DNA from: a virus
Direction: 5' to 3' (one strand)
Length of the DNA stretch: 24,338 bases
Virus record (IMG/VR): IMGVR_UViG_3300006805_000156
Span: 1-24,338 of that record
Part shown: piece after piece, positions 1 through 7,541 of the stretch
How the letters are laid out: each line of letters begins with the position of its first letter
How positions within the stretch are numbered: the stretch's first letter is position 1
Translations under genes and position numbers: made by a program
The notes under the pieces: generated by a model
What the model was told of the DNA's origin: nothing
What the model saw: only the letters and a program-made list of their open reading frames with translations
The model's database searches: none

Positions 1-2
1 AG

Positions 3-293
3 CGTCGCCCATATATTAAGGCTTTATGGAACTTATGCGTTACACCTGAAATATTGGCATCAACACCGGAAGATGAAAACTGGGGCTACTGGCCAATGAT
101 AACAGCCACCGCCACCCAACGCGCCGAAGCCTTTCTCCGAACCCTCAACCTCTGGACCGATGAGAGAAACAAAAGACTTAAATCAAATCAGAATCAAAAC
201 AGAGTATCCTTTGATCTTTGCTTCCCAGGACCCGTGGTATATAGGAAACAAAAACTGGAAACGAATGTCATCGAACAACAAGGAAACCTTTAA
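3..293 (+). CDS. 3' end of an unrecognised phage protein, cut by the window edge
   Basis: An open frame enters from the left edge and stops with TAA at 291-293. It gives about 96 residues. An internal ATG at 54 is possible, but the frame is open upstream, so the real start probably lies outside the window. The first ~50 residues (rich in W, ending in a helix with the pattern QRAEAFLRTLNLW) look like real protein; that ending resembles C-termini of small phage hypotheticals, from memory only. The last ~40 residues, after about position 170, are polar and low in information and look like read-through. GC content falls sharply at about position 160, from roughly 58% to 36% by my hand count. The frame overlaps the start of the reductase gene in another frame. 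Function unknown. Confidence 0.4.
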   Translation, partial: RRPYIKALWNLCVTPEILASTPEDENWGYWPMITATATQRAEAFLRTLNLWTDERNKRLKSNQNQNRVSFDLCFPGPVVYRKQKLETNVIEQQGNL

Positions 294-1764
294 AGATGGA
301 GTTTGGACAATCAAAGTTGGTGACTCCGCTGAAGCATGGGCTAAAAGCATCGGTAAGCTGGTCGCTCATAAGTTTCCCGCCGATAAACTTGTACTCGATT
401 TCTCCGAGATTCGTCCAGCAGGGGAACGTCTTGCAGGATACGGTTGGATTAGCTCAGGAGATGCCTCACTTGCTAAAGCCTATACAGCTATCCACAAGCT
501 CTTGAATCGTCGTAGTGGGTCTCTGTTGACCCGTATGAACATTCTTGATCTGGTGAACTGGATGGGAACTGTGCTGTCATCACGCCGCAGTGCAGAGATT
601 GCGCTGTTTGAGTATGGTGAAGATGAATGGAAAGAGTTTGCAGTAGCTAAGAAGGACTTCTGGGTATCTAATGAGCAACGAGCACAATCTAATAATAGTT
701 TACTGTTTAAGACTAAGCCTGCTTTGAATGAGCTTCAGGACATCTCTAAGCTAATGGTTGATTCAGGAGGCTCAGAGCCGGGATTTATTAACGCTGAAGC
801 AGCTACGAAGCGTGCTCCGTGGTTTAAAGGCTCTAATCCCTGTGTAGAGATTCTGCTTGGTAATAAGAGCTTCTGTAACTTGACTGAGATTGACTTGAAT
901 AAGTTTCATGGGGACTCTGATGGACTTCGACGTGCAGTGCATATTGCAGCTCGTGCAAACTATCGTCAGACCTGTGTAAACTTGCGTGACGGTATCTTGC
1001 AAGAAGCATGGCACTTGAATAATGATTTCCTTCGCCTATGTGGTGTTGGATTAACGGGTATTGCTACTCGACCTGATTTGAAAGCGTATGATTATGCAGA
1101 ACTTCAACGAACAGCGGTTGCTGCTGCTTATGCAATGGCTGATGAACTTGATACACCTCGTCCAAAGAATGTCACTACGGTTAAGCCAAGTGGTACTCTT
1201 TCAAAGATTATGGATACTACTGAAGGTGTTCATAAGCCTCTCGGTAAGTACATTTTCAATAATGTTGTGTTTAGTAAGTTTGATTTGGTCGTGCCTAAAC
1301 TTCGTGCTGCTGGCTATCGTGTCTTTGAGCATCCATTTGATAAGGAATCTGTACTGGCGACTCTACCTGTTGCGTGGGACACTGTACAGTTTGATAAAGT
1401 AAATGGTGTTGAGGTTAACTTGGAATCTGCTGTAGATCAGCTTGAGCGTTATAAGATGCTTATGCAAACGTGGTGTCAACAGAATGTATCAGCAACTATT
1501 AGTTATGATGCCTCTGAAGTACCATCTATTATTGATTGGTTGTTATTGAATTGGGATAACTATGTGGGTGTATCATTTCTGTTTCGTAATGACCCTACGA
1601 AGACAGCAGCAGACTTAGGTTATCCGTATCTGCCTCAAGAGGTAGTAACTAAGGCTGTGTATGATGAATATGTATCTCGTATTGCTCCATTTGTAGTAGA
1701 CGAGACTACAGTGTCTGATACACTAGATGATGATTGCAGTTCGGGCAGTTGCCCCGTTAGGTAG
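160..1764 (+). CDS. nrdJ: Class II (B12-dependent, monomeric) ribonucleotide reductase, N-terminus missing
   Basis: Reduces ribonucleotides to deoxyribonucleotides for phage DNA synthesis, using adenosylcobalamin to make a thiyl radical. Recalled comparison with the Lactobacillus leichmannii enzyme (RTPR, 739 residues) gives LVLDFSEIRP at 77-86, NPCVEI with radical Cys228 and Glu230 (RTPR C408/E410), Cys239 (C419; same spacing of 11), the TTVKPSGT loop at 339-346, and the C-terminal reducing pair Cys526/Cys531 (C731/C736; same spacing of 5). Similarity begins only near residue 37-45, so the first ~180-200 residues, including the equivalent of redox Cys119, are not in this frame. Starts at ATG 160 (longest) or ATG 265 both lack a good ribosome binding site. 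It may be the 3' exon of an intron-split gene, a split-gene half, or a damaged copy. Family assignment is firm; the start is not. Confidence 0.9.
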   Translation: MRETKDLNQIRIKTEYPLIFASQDPWYIGNKNWKRMSSNNKETFKDGVWTIKVGDSAEAWAKSIGKLVAHKFPADKLVLDFSEIRPAGERLAGYGWISSGDASLAKAYTAIHKLLNRRSGSLLTRMNILDLVNWMGTVLSSRRSAEIALFEYGEDEWKEFAVAKKDFWVSNEQRAQSNNSLLFKTKPALNELQDISKLMVDSGGSEPGFINAEAATKRAPWFKGSNPCVEILLGNKSFCNLTEIDLNKFHGDSDGLRRAVHIAARANYRQTCVNLRDGILQEAWHLNNDFLRLCGVGLTGIATRPDLKAYDYAELQRTAVAAAYAMADELDTPRPKNVTTVKPSGTLSKIMDTTEGVHKPLGKYIFNNVVFSKFDLVVPKLRAAGYRVFEHPFDKESVLATLPVAWDTVQFDKVNGVEVNLESAVDQLERYKMLMQTWCQQNVSATISYDASEVPSIIDWLLLNWDNYVGVSFLFRNDPTKTAADLGYPYLPQEVVTKAVYDEYVSRIAPFVVDETTVSDTLDDDCSSGSCPVR

Positions 1765-1793
1765 TTGACTTCTCTGCCCAATCGTGATATAAT
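1765..1793 (+). promoter_or_regulatory. Sigma-70 promoter with extended -10
   Basis: TTGACT (1765-1770), a 17-base spacer, then TATAAT (1788-1793), with TG one base upstream of the -10 (1785-1786). The predicted start is near 1800, just ahead of the AGGAGA ribosome binding site at 1805-1810 of the HNH gene. The promoter begins at the base after the reductase stop codon, so the HNH gene has its own host-type promoter. Confidence 0.85.
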
Positions 1794-1814
1794 ATAGTTT
1801 TAATAGGAGACATT

Positions 1815-2375
1815 ATGAAAGTATTAAATCTGGTTGGGCAGGTTTTTGGAAAACTCACTGTTTTACAGTTAATGGAGAGTTCTCGTGACGGTTCTAGGCT
1901 GTGGCAGTGTGTTTGTGAGTGTGGTAATACGTACCAAGCAACTTCTCGGCACTTAAACAGGGCAAATAATAATGTACGTTCTTGCGGCTGTGACCAGTTT
2001 AAGAAGGGAAGTAGACATGCTCAGTGGGAAGGGGCAGGTGAAATATCAGGCCATTGGTGGAGTGGTCATATTAAACACTCTGCAAACTGCCCTTCACGTA
2101 AAGCTATCGAGTTATCTCTAACTAAAGAAGAAGCATGGTCTTTATTTCTAAAACAAGAGAGACGCTGTGCTCTCACAGGTGTTGTTCTTACTTTTGATAA
2201 TAAAAGCCATACAAACACTGCTTCATTAGATCGAATTGATAATAACATAGGATATAAAATAGGAAATGTGAGATGGGTGCATAAAACCATCAACATGATG
2301 AAACGTACTTACTCAGATACTTATTTTATTGAGTGGTGTCAAAGAGTGGTTTCACAAGTAAGAGAATCAAAATAG
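1815..2375 (+). CDS. HNH homing endonuclease, free-standing
   Basis: A 186-residue DNA endonuclease of the phage HNH type. The N-terminus (GQVFGKLTVL) leads into a zinc-ribbon-like segment with Cys34, Cys36, Cys57 and Cys59 (CECGN ... SCGC), the arrangement often seen in phage HNH/AP2 proteins. The catalytic region follows: CALTG at 118-122, SLDRID at 138-142 and NVRWVHKTINMMK at 151-163, carrying the His/Asn residues of the beta-beta-alpha-metal fold. Such enzymes cut a site in a related phage that lacks the gene and are copied in during repair. It sits right after the reductase gene, has a strong AGGAGA site at 1805-1810, and is driven by the promoter at 1765-1793. It is complete and looks functional. 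The target, possibly the neighbouring reductase gene, is inference. Confidence 0.9.
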   Translation: MKVLNLVGQVFGKLTVLQLMESSRDGSRLWQCVCECGNTYQATSRHLNRANNNVRSCGCDQFKKGSRHAQWEGAGEISGHWWSGHIKHSANCPSRKAIELSLTKEEAWSLFLKQERRCALTGVVLTFDNKSHTNTASLDRIDNNIGYKIGNVRWVHKTINMMKRTYSDTYFIEWCQRVVSQVRESK

Positions 2376-2404
2376 TTTATTTTAAAACCAAGTAAGGAGA
2401 ATAT

Positions 2405-2560
2405 ATGATTATCGACTATGAACTTATTGCAGGCGTGAAGATTGGACTTGAATCTGACCGTGTATATATGATGGATGAAGATGAGAATACTGATGAAAAC
2501 CCTACTGAGGTTATCTACATCCACTTAATTCTATTCACTATCTCTCTTATCTTTAATTAA
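2405..2560 (+). CDS. Small membrane-anchored acidic protein, 51 residues
   Basis: An ATG at 2405 with a strong ribosome binding site AAGGAGA at 2394-2400 opens a 51-residue frame ending in TAA at 2558-2560. The middle is acidic (DEDENTDENPTE, residues 25-36). The C-terminus, residues 37-50, is a short hydrophobic run (VIYIHLILFTISLI) that could be a tail anchor. It follows the HNH gene by 29 bases and is the last plus-strand gene before the terminator. No family recognised. The well-placed binding site is the main reason to believe it is translated. Confidence 0.6.
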   Translation: MIIDYELIAGVKIGLESDRVYMMDEDENTDENPTEVIYIHLILFTISLIFN

Positions 2561-2575
2561 CAAAGTATAGACGTT

Positions 2576-2611
2576 AAAAAGCCTCCAAAGCTGTAAAGCT
2601 AAGGAGGCTTT
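2576..2611. terminator. Bidirectional intrinsic terminator between convergent blocks
   Basis: GCCTCC (2581-2586) pairs with GGAGGC (2603-2608). The stem is extended by A and T runs on both sides. Inside, a second stem AGCT-gtaa-AGCT (2589-2600) is set off by symmetrical AA/AA internal loops. Read on plus it is followed by TTTCTTGTTT. Read on minus it is followed by TTTTTAAC. It lies between the last plus-strand gene (ends 2560) and the last minus-strand gene (ends 2619). Confidence 0.9.
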
Positions 2612-2618
2612 CTTGTTT

Positions 2619-3005
2619 CTATTGAGCAGCTACGCCCTTAGTCTTCTCAAATGTTCTCAATCCACCTAAGCCAAGCATTCCAAGCAATAGCTGCCAAAGG
2701 TTATCATCTAGGCCGGGGAAGATCAGCTCAGGATAGAAGGCTGTAACGAATGGGCGTATCAGGTATTGATACATCAAAGCAAGTCCACATACCCAGCCTA
2801 TGAACGGCCTCCAGCCAGCTACGAAGACATTAGAACTAGCTGCTTCAACCTTATTGATGTCAGTCTGTGCAATCATTGCTGTAAGCTCTCCTGACTGCTG
2901 GAGCTTGTACAGTTCAAGTTTAGCTTCAGCGGCCTTCACAGGGTCAGGGAAGACCTTATCGAAGACCTTTGAAGCTATGCCAAGGAGTAGGTCAGTTACA
3001 ACCAT
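2619..3005 (-). CDS. Holin, 3TM / GTA-release type
   Basis: A 128-residue inner-membrane protein that would open the membrane at lysis. The N-terminal half is amphipathic and helical (VFDKVFPDPVKAAEAK, then Q-rich). The C-terminal half has the hallmark of the 'Holin of 3TMs, for gene-transfer release' family: AGWRPFIGWVCGLALMYQYL (63-82), a second hydrophobic stretch around 83-98, and a third at 104-117 (WQLLLGMLGLGGLR). The length is normal for the family. Its ATG overlaps the endolysin stop by one base (TAATG), so the two lysis genes are probably translationally coupled. It is the last gene of the minus-strand block and ends just before the terminator. Confidence 0.85.
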   Translation of the reverse strand: MVVTDLLLGIASKVFDKVFPDPVKAAEAKLELYKLQQSGELTAMIAQTDINKVEAASSNVFVAGWRPFIGWVCGLALMYQYLIRPFVTAFYPELIFPGLDDNLWQLLLGMLGLGGLRTFEKTKGVAAQ

Positions 3006-3388
3006 TATGGATATACCTTTCTATCTAATTCATAGTGAGGTCCATCTCTGAAAGACATCCAATCCCCGCCCCACACAATAGGAACATTAACTGCCACAGC
3101 AATCTTTTTGATATACTCAGCCAGTTCAACATACTTATCGAAGTCCCACGATGCCTTACCGTCAATGATGATACAAACATCTACAGCATTACCTGTTAGA
3201 TGCCTGCTATTCATTGTCTTGCTCTTACCGTCTTTAAAGAGTTGCTTCTGACGCTCTAGGCTACGCAAGCCTTCGGTGATTGAGAAGTCATAGGGTGCTT
3301 CTCCGATGGCTGCGTAGAAGAGGTCTTGAAGGCTCTTATGGACGGTACTTAGGTTAGCTTTACTTTGAAGTCCGAATTGATGGGTCAT
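3005..3388 (-). CDS. Endolysin, M15-family L-alanyl-D-glutamate / D,D-peptidase
   Basis: A 127-residue peptidoglycan peptidase of the VanY/M15 type, like the phage T5 endolysin. Zinc ligands are visible as His63 and Asp70 (SRHLTGNAVD, the HxxxxxxD pattern) and His118 (DGPHYEL), with the supporting ITEGLRSLERQ (37-47) and WGGDW (106-110) segments. There is no signal peptide and no wall-binding domain, so export depends on the holin next door, as expected for a Gram-negative host. The frame is open further upstream (to 3436), but ATG 3388 starts just after the stop of the preceding gene (3391-3393) and gives the normal M15 length, so I chose it. No separate spanin genes are visible nearby. Confidence 0.9.
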   Translation of the reverse strand: MTHQFGLQSKANLSTVHKSLQDLFYAAIGEAPYDFSITEGLRSLERQKQLFKDGKSKTMNSRHLTGNAVDVCIIIDGKASWDFDKYVELAEYIKKIAVAVNVPIVWGGDWMSFRDGPHYELDRKVYP

Positions 3389-3390
3389 TG

Positions 3391-4884
3391 TTATTGCTCT
3401 AGTTGAGGATTCATTCCAGATAACATACCTCGCCATCCATAACTTGGCTGTGGTGCTTGTACATTCCCTGAAAGAACATTTGAAATAAGTCCTTTAGTCT
3501 GCGCTGTACGAAGATAGTTCTGAAGTTTATCAGCAGTAAACCCAGCAACAGGGACAGCAGCAGCCAGTGGGTTACTAATAGTACCTGCCAGTGAAGCACC
3601 TGCAACAAGTTGACTACGCTGTGGATTAAACTTTGCAGCTAGACTAAGGAGAGGGTCAGTTACTCCCCCTTTAGCAACACTCTTAATAGCATTCTGTTCT
3701 GCTTCAGAGAATAGAGACATCTTAGACTTATTAGTAGCTAGATTAATTAAACCCTTTCGAATCAGTTCACTTTCAGAAGCATTTGGATTTAATTGTTTAA
3801 CTTCTGCTACATTTAAAACATCGTCCAGCACAGCTGCTTTAGACATCGTTCTCCAGTCCTTCCGTGCATTCATCACGCTCTCAACTGCTTTATCTACACC
3901 GCCTGTCCCTGACATAATATCTCTACCTGATAATGAGGATAGCTTCTTGTCAATACCTGAAACAACAATACCAGCCAGCCTACGTTCGTCAGGTGAACCA
4001 GTTGATTTAAGAGTTGTTGCCATAGAGCGCATCTTTTCAAGTGTAGTGAAAGGAACTCTTTGTGTTCCAATGATCTGCTCGTAGTTATCAACCAGTGCAT
4101 TGATGCGCTGTGTTCCCGGGTCATTTTGAATAAAACCAGCATCATCTAAACCACTGCGAATATCTTTGACCATAGATAACGCAGAGGAAGGCTTTACAGT
4201 TATTCCCTGTTGTTCCATTTGAGTATATGCACGCTGTGAACGCTGTTTAATATCTCCAAGTGTTATAGGAGCATTTGGCTTACCTGTTGCTTTATCTATT
4301 CCCTTTCCTGTAGCACCCCCAACAACAGCACCTGCTGCCATTCCAGCAATTGTTGCAGCTAGTGGGCTATCAGTAAGTGAGAGGGCTTCTTCCGCTACTG
4401 GCTGTGACAGCGCCCCAGAAACACCTGCTACTGGAATCTGTTTAGAAAGGTTAGCAGCTAGAGGAGCAACAACACCTCCAATCTGTTTAGCCAGTACCGC
4501 TTGTGCGCCTGTGCCTGTCATGGCTCCCATGCCCGCCTGTGCTGCCCTCTCCATGCCTGTCTCAGCTACAGGCAAACCAGCAGCAGTCATCAGCTCTTGT
4601 AAACCTTGGCTGGATGGCTTCATTGTCTGAGAACCTGTTGCAAGATTAACACCACCTGCTAAGAAGTCTGCCATTGCAGCAGGAACAGAAGTTAATCCTG
4701 TAATACCTGCTCGTGTAGCAAGCCCTGCTTGTCTTCCTAATTGAGAAAGCATAAAAGGTTCTTCTTTAGCAGGGGCTGGAATAGATGGTTGATTTGCCTT
4801 AGACAAAGCAGCGCCTATCTCAGCATCAGACATATTATCAGGAAATTCAATTACATCCTTACCGACCTGTACATATTGTGCCAT
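3391..4884 (-). CDS. Internal virion (ejection) protein, large
   Basis: A 497-residue structural protein. The N-terminus has VIEFPDNMSDAEIGAAL (11-27), a short motif common at the start of phage internal proteins. Long Gly/Ala-rich hydrophobic stretches follow (around 112-195, including AATIAGMAAGAVVGGATG at 176-193, and around 425-455). A helical charged middle covers 205-400. It comes after two other Ala/Gln-rich proteins and before the lysis genes, the position of the internal core / DNA-ejection proteins in T7-like phages. The hydrophobic stretches would suit a protein that crosses or lines a membrane channel during ejection. No enzymatic motif (such as a transglycosylase Glu) was recognised. 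The role is inferred from position and composition. Confidence 0.6.
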   Translation of the reverse strand: MAQYVQVGKDVIEFPDNMSDAEIGAALSKANQPSIPAPAKEEPFMLSQLGRQAGLATRAGITGLTSVPAAMADFLAGGVNLATGSQTMKPSSQGLQELMTAAGLPVAETGMERAAQAGMGAMTGTGAQAVLAKQIGGVVAPLAANLSKQIPVAGVSGALSQPVAEEALSLTDSPLAATIAGMAAGAVVGGATGKGIDKATGKPNAPITLGDIKQRSQRAYTQMEQQGITVKPSSALSMVKDIRSGLDDAGFIQNDPGTQRINALVDNYEQIIGTQRVPFTTLEKMRSMATTLKSTGSPDERRLAGIVVSGIDKKLSSLSGRDIMSGTGGVDKAVESVMNARKDWRTMSKAAVLDDVLNVAEVKQLNPNASESELIRKGLINLATNKSKMSLFSEAEQNAIKSVAKGGVTDPLLSLAAKFNPQRSQLVAGASLAGTISNPLAAAVPVAGFTADKLQNYLRTAQTKGLISNVLSGNVQAPQPSYGWRGMLSGMNPQLEQ

Positions 4885-6099
4885 TTATAGTGCCTCTAGT
4901 TTCTGTGTCTGTGGATTCCAGCGTTTAGTAGCAGCAGGTGTGGCAGGTGTTCCGGGAGTATTAGTTGCTTGTACACGATTACGCGCTGCTTTTAAATCAT
5001 TTGTAATCTTATTAACTTGAGCATCAAACTCAGCGGGTTTCATTTTAGTGCTTAGTGCTCCAACAGCATCAGTAAGTTTCTTACCCTCTACATCTGACAA
5101 AGCACCCATTCCTTTAAGTGCCGCTACTTGTGGTAAGAACGATTGAGCTTTAAATGTATCAAACTGTGCTGCAAAACCAGCAGCATCTGTACCGGGAATC
5201 ATAGCCATTGTTGAGCCAGTAAGTTTACCAACTACATCCTTTTTGCCGGGATGAGATACAATAGCCCCGAGTGTATCTATTGCAGTATCAAAGGAGGCTG
5301 TGCGTCCTTGATTAGCCACCTCAGTCGCACGTTGTTTTTCAGCAGCTTTAGTTTTCAAGTCTTCCAAGCGTTGTTGTTGAAGTTCTTGCTGAATCCCCGT
5401 AGAGCCTGCCTTTAACGAGGCAGCTAGAGAAGCAATCTCTTTCTTACCTTCTACTTGTAATTTAGCAATCTCAAGTTTAGTGGCTCCTTGCTCTCTAGCA
5501 GCCTCTACCTTAGCTTCTGCCGCCGCCTTAGCAACGTCAAGAGCTTGCGTACGAGCAGCTTCTTTATCTGAAGCACCTTGTACAACTGCTAATACCTTGT
5601 CTGGACTACCATATTGAGCAACAACAGATACGATCTGCTCTTGTGTTGGATTAGCACCTAGTTTACTTAGAGCATCTCTTAACTTAACGTCCTGTGCTGC
5701 TTTATATTCAATAGCTCCAGCTTCTCCAGTAGTCTTCTTGAGTTCAGCTTGTTGTTGCTGTAGTTTCTGAAGAGCCTGACCAGCCTGCATAGCTTCAGCA
5801 CCGTAGCCAGCCTTACGAGCACCTTCTACCATGCCTGTAAGACCTGCAACCGTAGTTGGGTCATATTGTTGACTCAATCCACGCAAGAAAGAAGCCTTCT
5901 GCATCTCAGGGTCTTGAGCACCCATCAAACCAGCTACTCCAGTGCCTAGCTGACTAGCTCCTTTATAGATACCGTAAGTAGCCCGTTCAAAAGGGTCAAG
6001 TGCGGCATATTTCAAAGCCTGAGCATCTAATGCTGCTGCTCGTTGAGCATTCAAGCTCTCTGGTGAGACTCCGAAGAGTCCTTGTACAATTTCAGCCAT
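4885..6099 (-). CDS. Internal virion protein with coiled coils
   Basis: A 404-residue, mostly helical protein. Residues 1-100 carry small hydrophobic patches (ASQLGTGVAGLMGA at 48-61). Gln/Lys/Glu/Ala-rich coiled-coil regions occur near 105-130 and 185-275. A conserved-looking globular segment near 275-375 includes KAQSFLPQVAALKGMGALSD and EGKKLTDAVGAL, a pattern I recall from ejection and internal proteins of several podoviruses. The tail is Pro/Thr-rich and ends in a typical short KRWNPQTQKLEAL. The stop is directly followed by the start of the next internal protein, so it is co-transcribed with both neighbours. The likely role is in the internal core or DNA ejection; the exact counterpart is unknown. 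Confidence 0.6.
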   Translation of the reverse strand: MAEIVQGLFGVSPESLNAQRAAALDAQALKYAALDPFERATYGIYKGASQLGTGVAGLMGAQDPEMQKASFLRGLSQQYDPTTVAGLTGMVEGARKAGYGAEAMQAGQALQKLQQQQAELKKTTGEAGAIEYKAAQDVKLRDALSKLGANPTQEQIVSVVAQYGSPDKVLAVVQGASDKEAARTQALDVAKAAAEAKVEAAREQGATKLEIAKLQVEGKKEIASLAASLKAGSTGIQQELQQQRLEDLKTKAAEKQRATEVANQGRTASFDTAIDTLGAIVSHPGKKDVVGKLTGSTMAMIPGTDAAGFAAQFDTFKAQSFLPQVAALKGMGALSDVEGKKLTDAVGALSTKMKPAEFDAQVNKITNDLKAARNRVQATNTPGTPATPAATKRWNPQTQKLEAL

Positions 6100-6101
6100 G
6101 A

Positions 6102-7220
6102 TTAAATCCCTTGCTTGTTATTTAGCCACATTCCAGAACCCATCGGAGCATCTGTTGATGCTGGGTACGTTATAGGAGTATAGGGTGATTGAAAGCCTGT
6201 CATGTTAGTTGGAGTAGGAGTTCCTTTCCACCAGTCACTGATAGCAGTACCAAGCGCTTGATTATCACCCAAAGACGTAAGACCTGTTCCCCAAGGACTA
6301 TAAGCATCGGCCTTAGCCTGAGAAGCCGCCGCTAGATTACCTCCTTGGAACAAAGCATTAGCTGCTGTAGCCCCTGCTGTAGCTGAACGACCACCAAGTT
6401 CTGCACTGAGTGTGAGAGGCTGTTGAGCAGCACTCTCAAGTGTCTGTGCAAGGCCGAACTGTGTCTTATACGGGTTGTAAGCAGCACTCTGAAGGTCTAA
6501 GCCAGTACCCATCAAACCAGCACCAAACGTAGCCTGAGCTTGACCCATCTGAGTAGCTTGTCCAGCCAGTTGATTCTGTTGGTTAGCTAAGGAGTTATAG
6601 TAAGCAGCAAGCTCAGGATTAGCTGACTGGAGATTACCACCTTGAGCTACAGAGAAGCCACCACGCCCTGTATTCTGAAGTTGTTGCTGTAGGGCTGCAT
6701 AGGTCTGATCTTGACCGGGCTGTAGAATAGCTTGTTGTTGCTTCATCCACTGTGCAGCAGCCTCTTGAGGATTGATAGCTGAATACTGTTGACCTAAATT
6801 AAACAATCCTTGACCTGCTTGAGCATTCGTTCCTGCTTGAGGTAGAGCAGCACCAGCGCCTGACATCAATTGATTCTGCTGTGCTAGAAGCTCAGGAGAC
6901 ATTGTGTAGCCTTGGCTGGTAAGGTCACCACCCTTCATTGCTCTCTGCTGATAATCAGCAGAGGCTGCTGCAAATTCTTCAGGTGTCTTATAATCTGCCT
7001 GTGTTGGTGCTGCTTCTCCGGGTAGCGTATATCCGAACTGACTAGAACCGAAGCGAGTAGTGGTTCCGATAGGTTTAAACTTTGCAGCCTCTGCTGCGAT
7101 ACGGGCAGATTCTAGTTGCGCTTGGGCTTGTGTATTTGCAGCATTCTGTGCTGCGTTACCTGATATTGAACTTCCGAGCAGTCCCATACCTCCCATAATT
7201 CCCGCTGCAATAAGTGGCAT
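6102..7220 (-). CDS. Gln/Ala-rich internal virion protein, gp14-like position
   Basis: A 372-residue protein that begins with a hydrophobic Gly-rich segment (AAGIMGGMGLLGSSISG, residues 5-21), then NAAQNAANTQAQAQ and long Gln/Ala-rich helices. Proteins of this make-up are the first of the internal or ejection proteins in many podoviruses (T7 gp14 position). The N-terminal glycine zipper could insert into a membrane. The ATG at 7220 has a good AAGGAAT binding site. It follows the cupin gene and precedes two other internal proteins. Residues 340-372 are Pro/Thr/Ser-rich and probably flexible. The functional assignment rests on composition and gene order. Confidence 0.55.
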   Translation of the reverse strand: MPLIAAGIMGGMGLLGSSISGNAAQNAANTQAQAQLESARIAAEAAKFKPIGTTTRFGSSQFGYTLPGEAAPTQADYKTPEEFAAASADYQQRAMKGGDLTSQGYTMSPELLAQQNQLMSGAGAALPQAGTNAQAGQGLFNLGQQYSAINPQEAAAQWMKQQQAILQPGQDQTYAALQQQLQNTGRGGFSVAQGGNLQSANPELAAYYNSLANQQNQLAGQATQMGQAQATFGAGLMGTGLDLQSAAYNPYKTQFGLAQTLESAAQQPLTLSAELGGRSATAGATAANALFQGGNLAAASQAKADAYSPWGTGLTSLGDNQALGTAISDWWKGTPTPTNMTGFQSPYTPITYPASTDAPMGSGMWLNNKQGI

Positions 7221-7231
7221 ATTATATTCCT

Positions 7232-7537
7232 TTATTCTTTAATTAATACACTATCAATCTTCTCTACGTCTGTTTCACTTGTAGCATGAACACAGAACCA
7301 TACACTATCTTCTAGTGCGTATATAGAATGATTGACATCTTTTAAGATATTGATACAAGCAGGTGCTACATAATCGACAGTAATATCGTTATCAAACAAA
7401 ACCCTGACCTTGCCCTTAGCTAAGATGCTTAGGTGGTCATAGGTGTGTTTATGTTGAACTGCAAAGCACGTTGCAGGTAGTTCAATCTGCTTGGCATATA
7501 AGCCATCAGAAAAGTGGTGAAGTGTGTCTAGTTCCAT
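7232..7537 (-). CDS. Small cupin-domain protein
   Basis: A 101-residue single-domain cupin. Motif 1 is HKHTYDHLSILAKG (29-42), with His29, His31 and His35; His35 stands where many cupins have Glu. Motif 2 is represented by APACINILKDVNH, ending at His70. Together these would form one metal site in a small beta barrel. The frame is open up to 7630, but ATG 7537 starts five bases after the stop of the preceding fibre gene (7542-7544) and gives a compact cupin, so I take it as the start; no clear ribosome binding site is seen and translation is probably coupled. It lies between a fibre gene and the internal virion proteins. Function unknown: it may be a virion component or a small enzyme or binding protein. 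Confidence 0.75.
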   Translation of the reverse strand: MELDTLHHFSDGLYAKQIELPATCFAVQHKHTYDHLSILAKGKVRVLFDNDITVDYVAPACINILKDVNHSIYALEDSVWFCVHATSETDVEKIDSVLIKE

Positions 7538-7541
7538 AGTT

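Noticed and set aside
772-1402. Open frames opposite to or within the reductase gene (772-1014 minus, 1088-1402 plus)
   Set aside because: They lie inside a conserved enzyme whose own frame has matching catalytic residues on both sides.
3389-3436. Longer start for the endolysin (ATG 3436)
   Set aside because: It would overlap the end of the internal virion protein gene and add 16 residues not seen in M15 endolysins.
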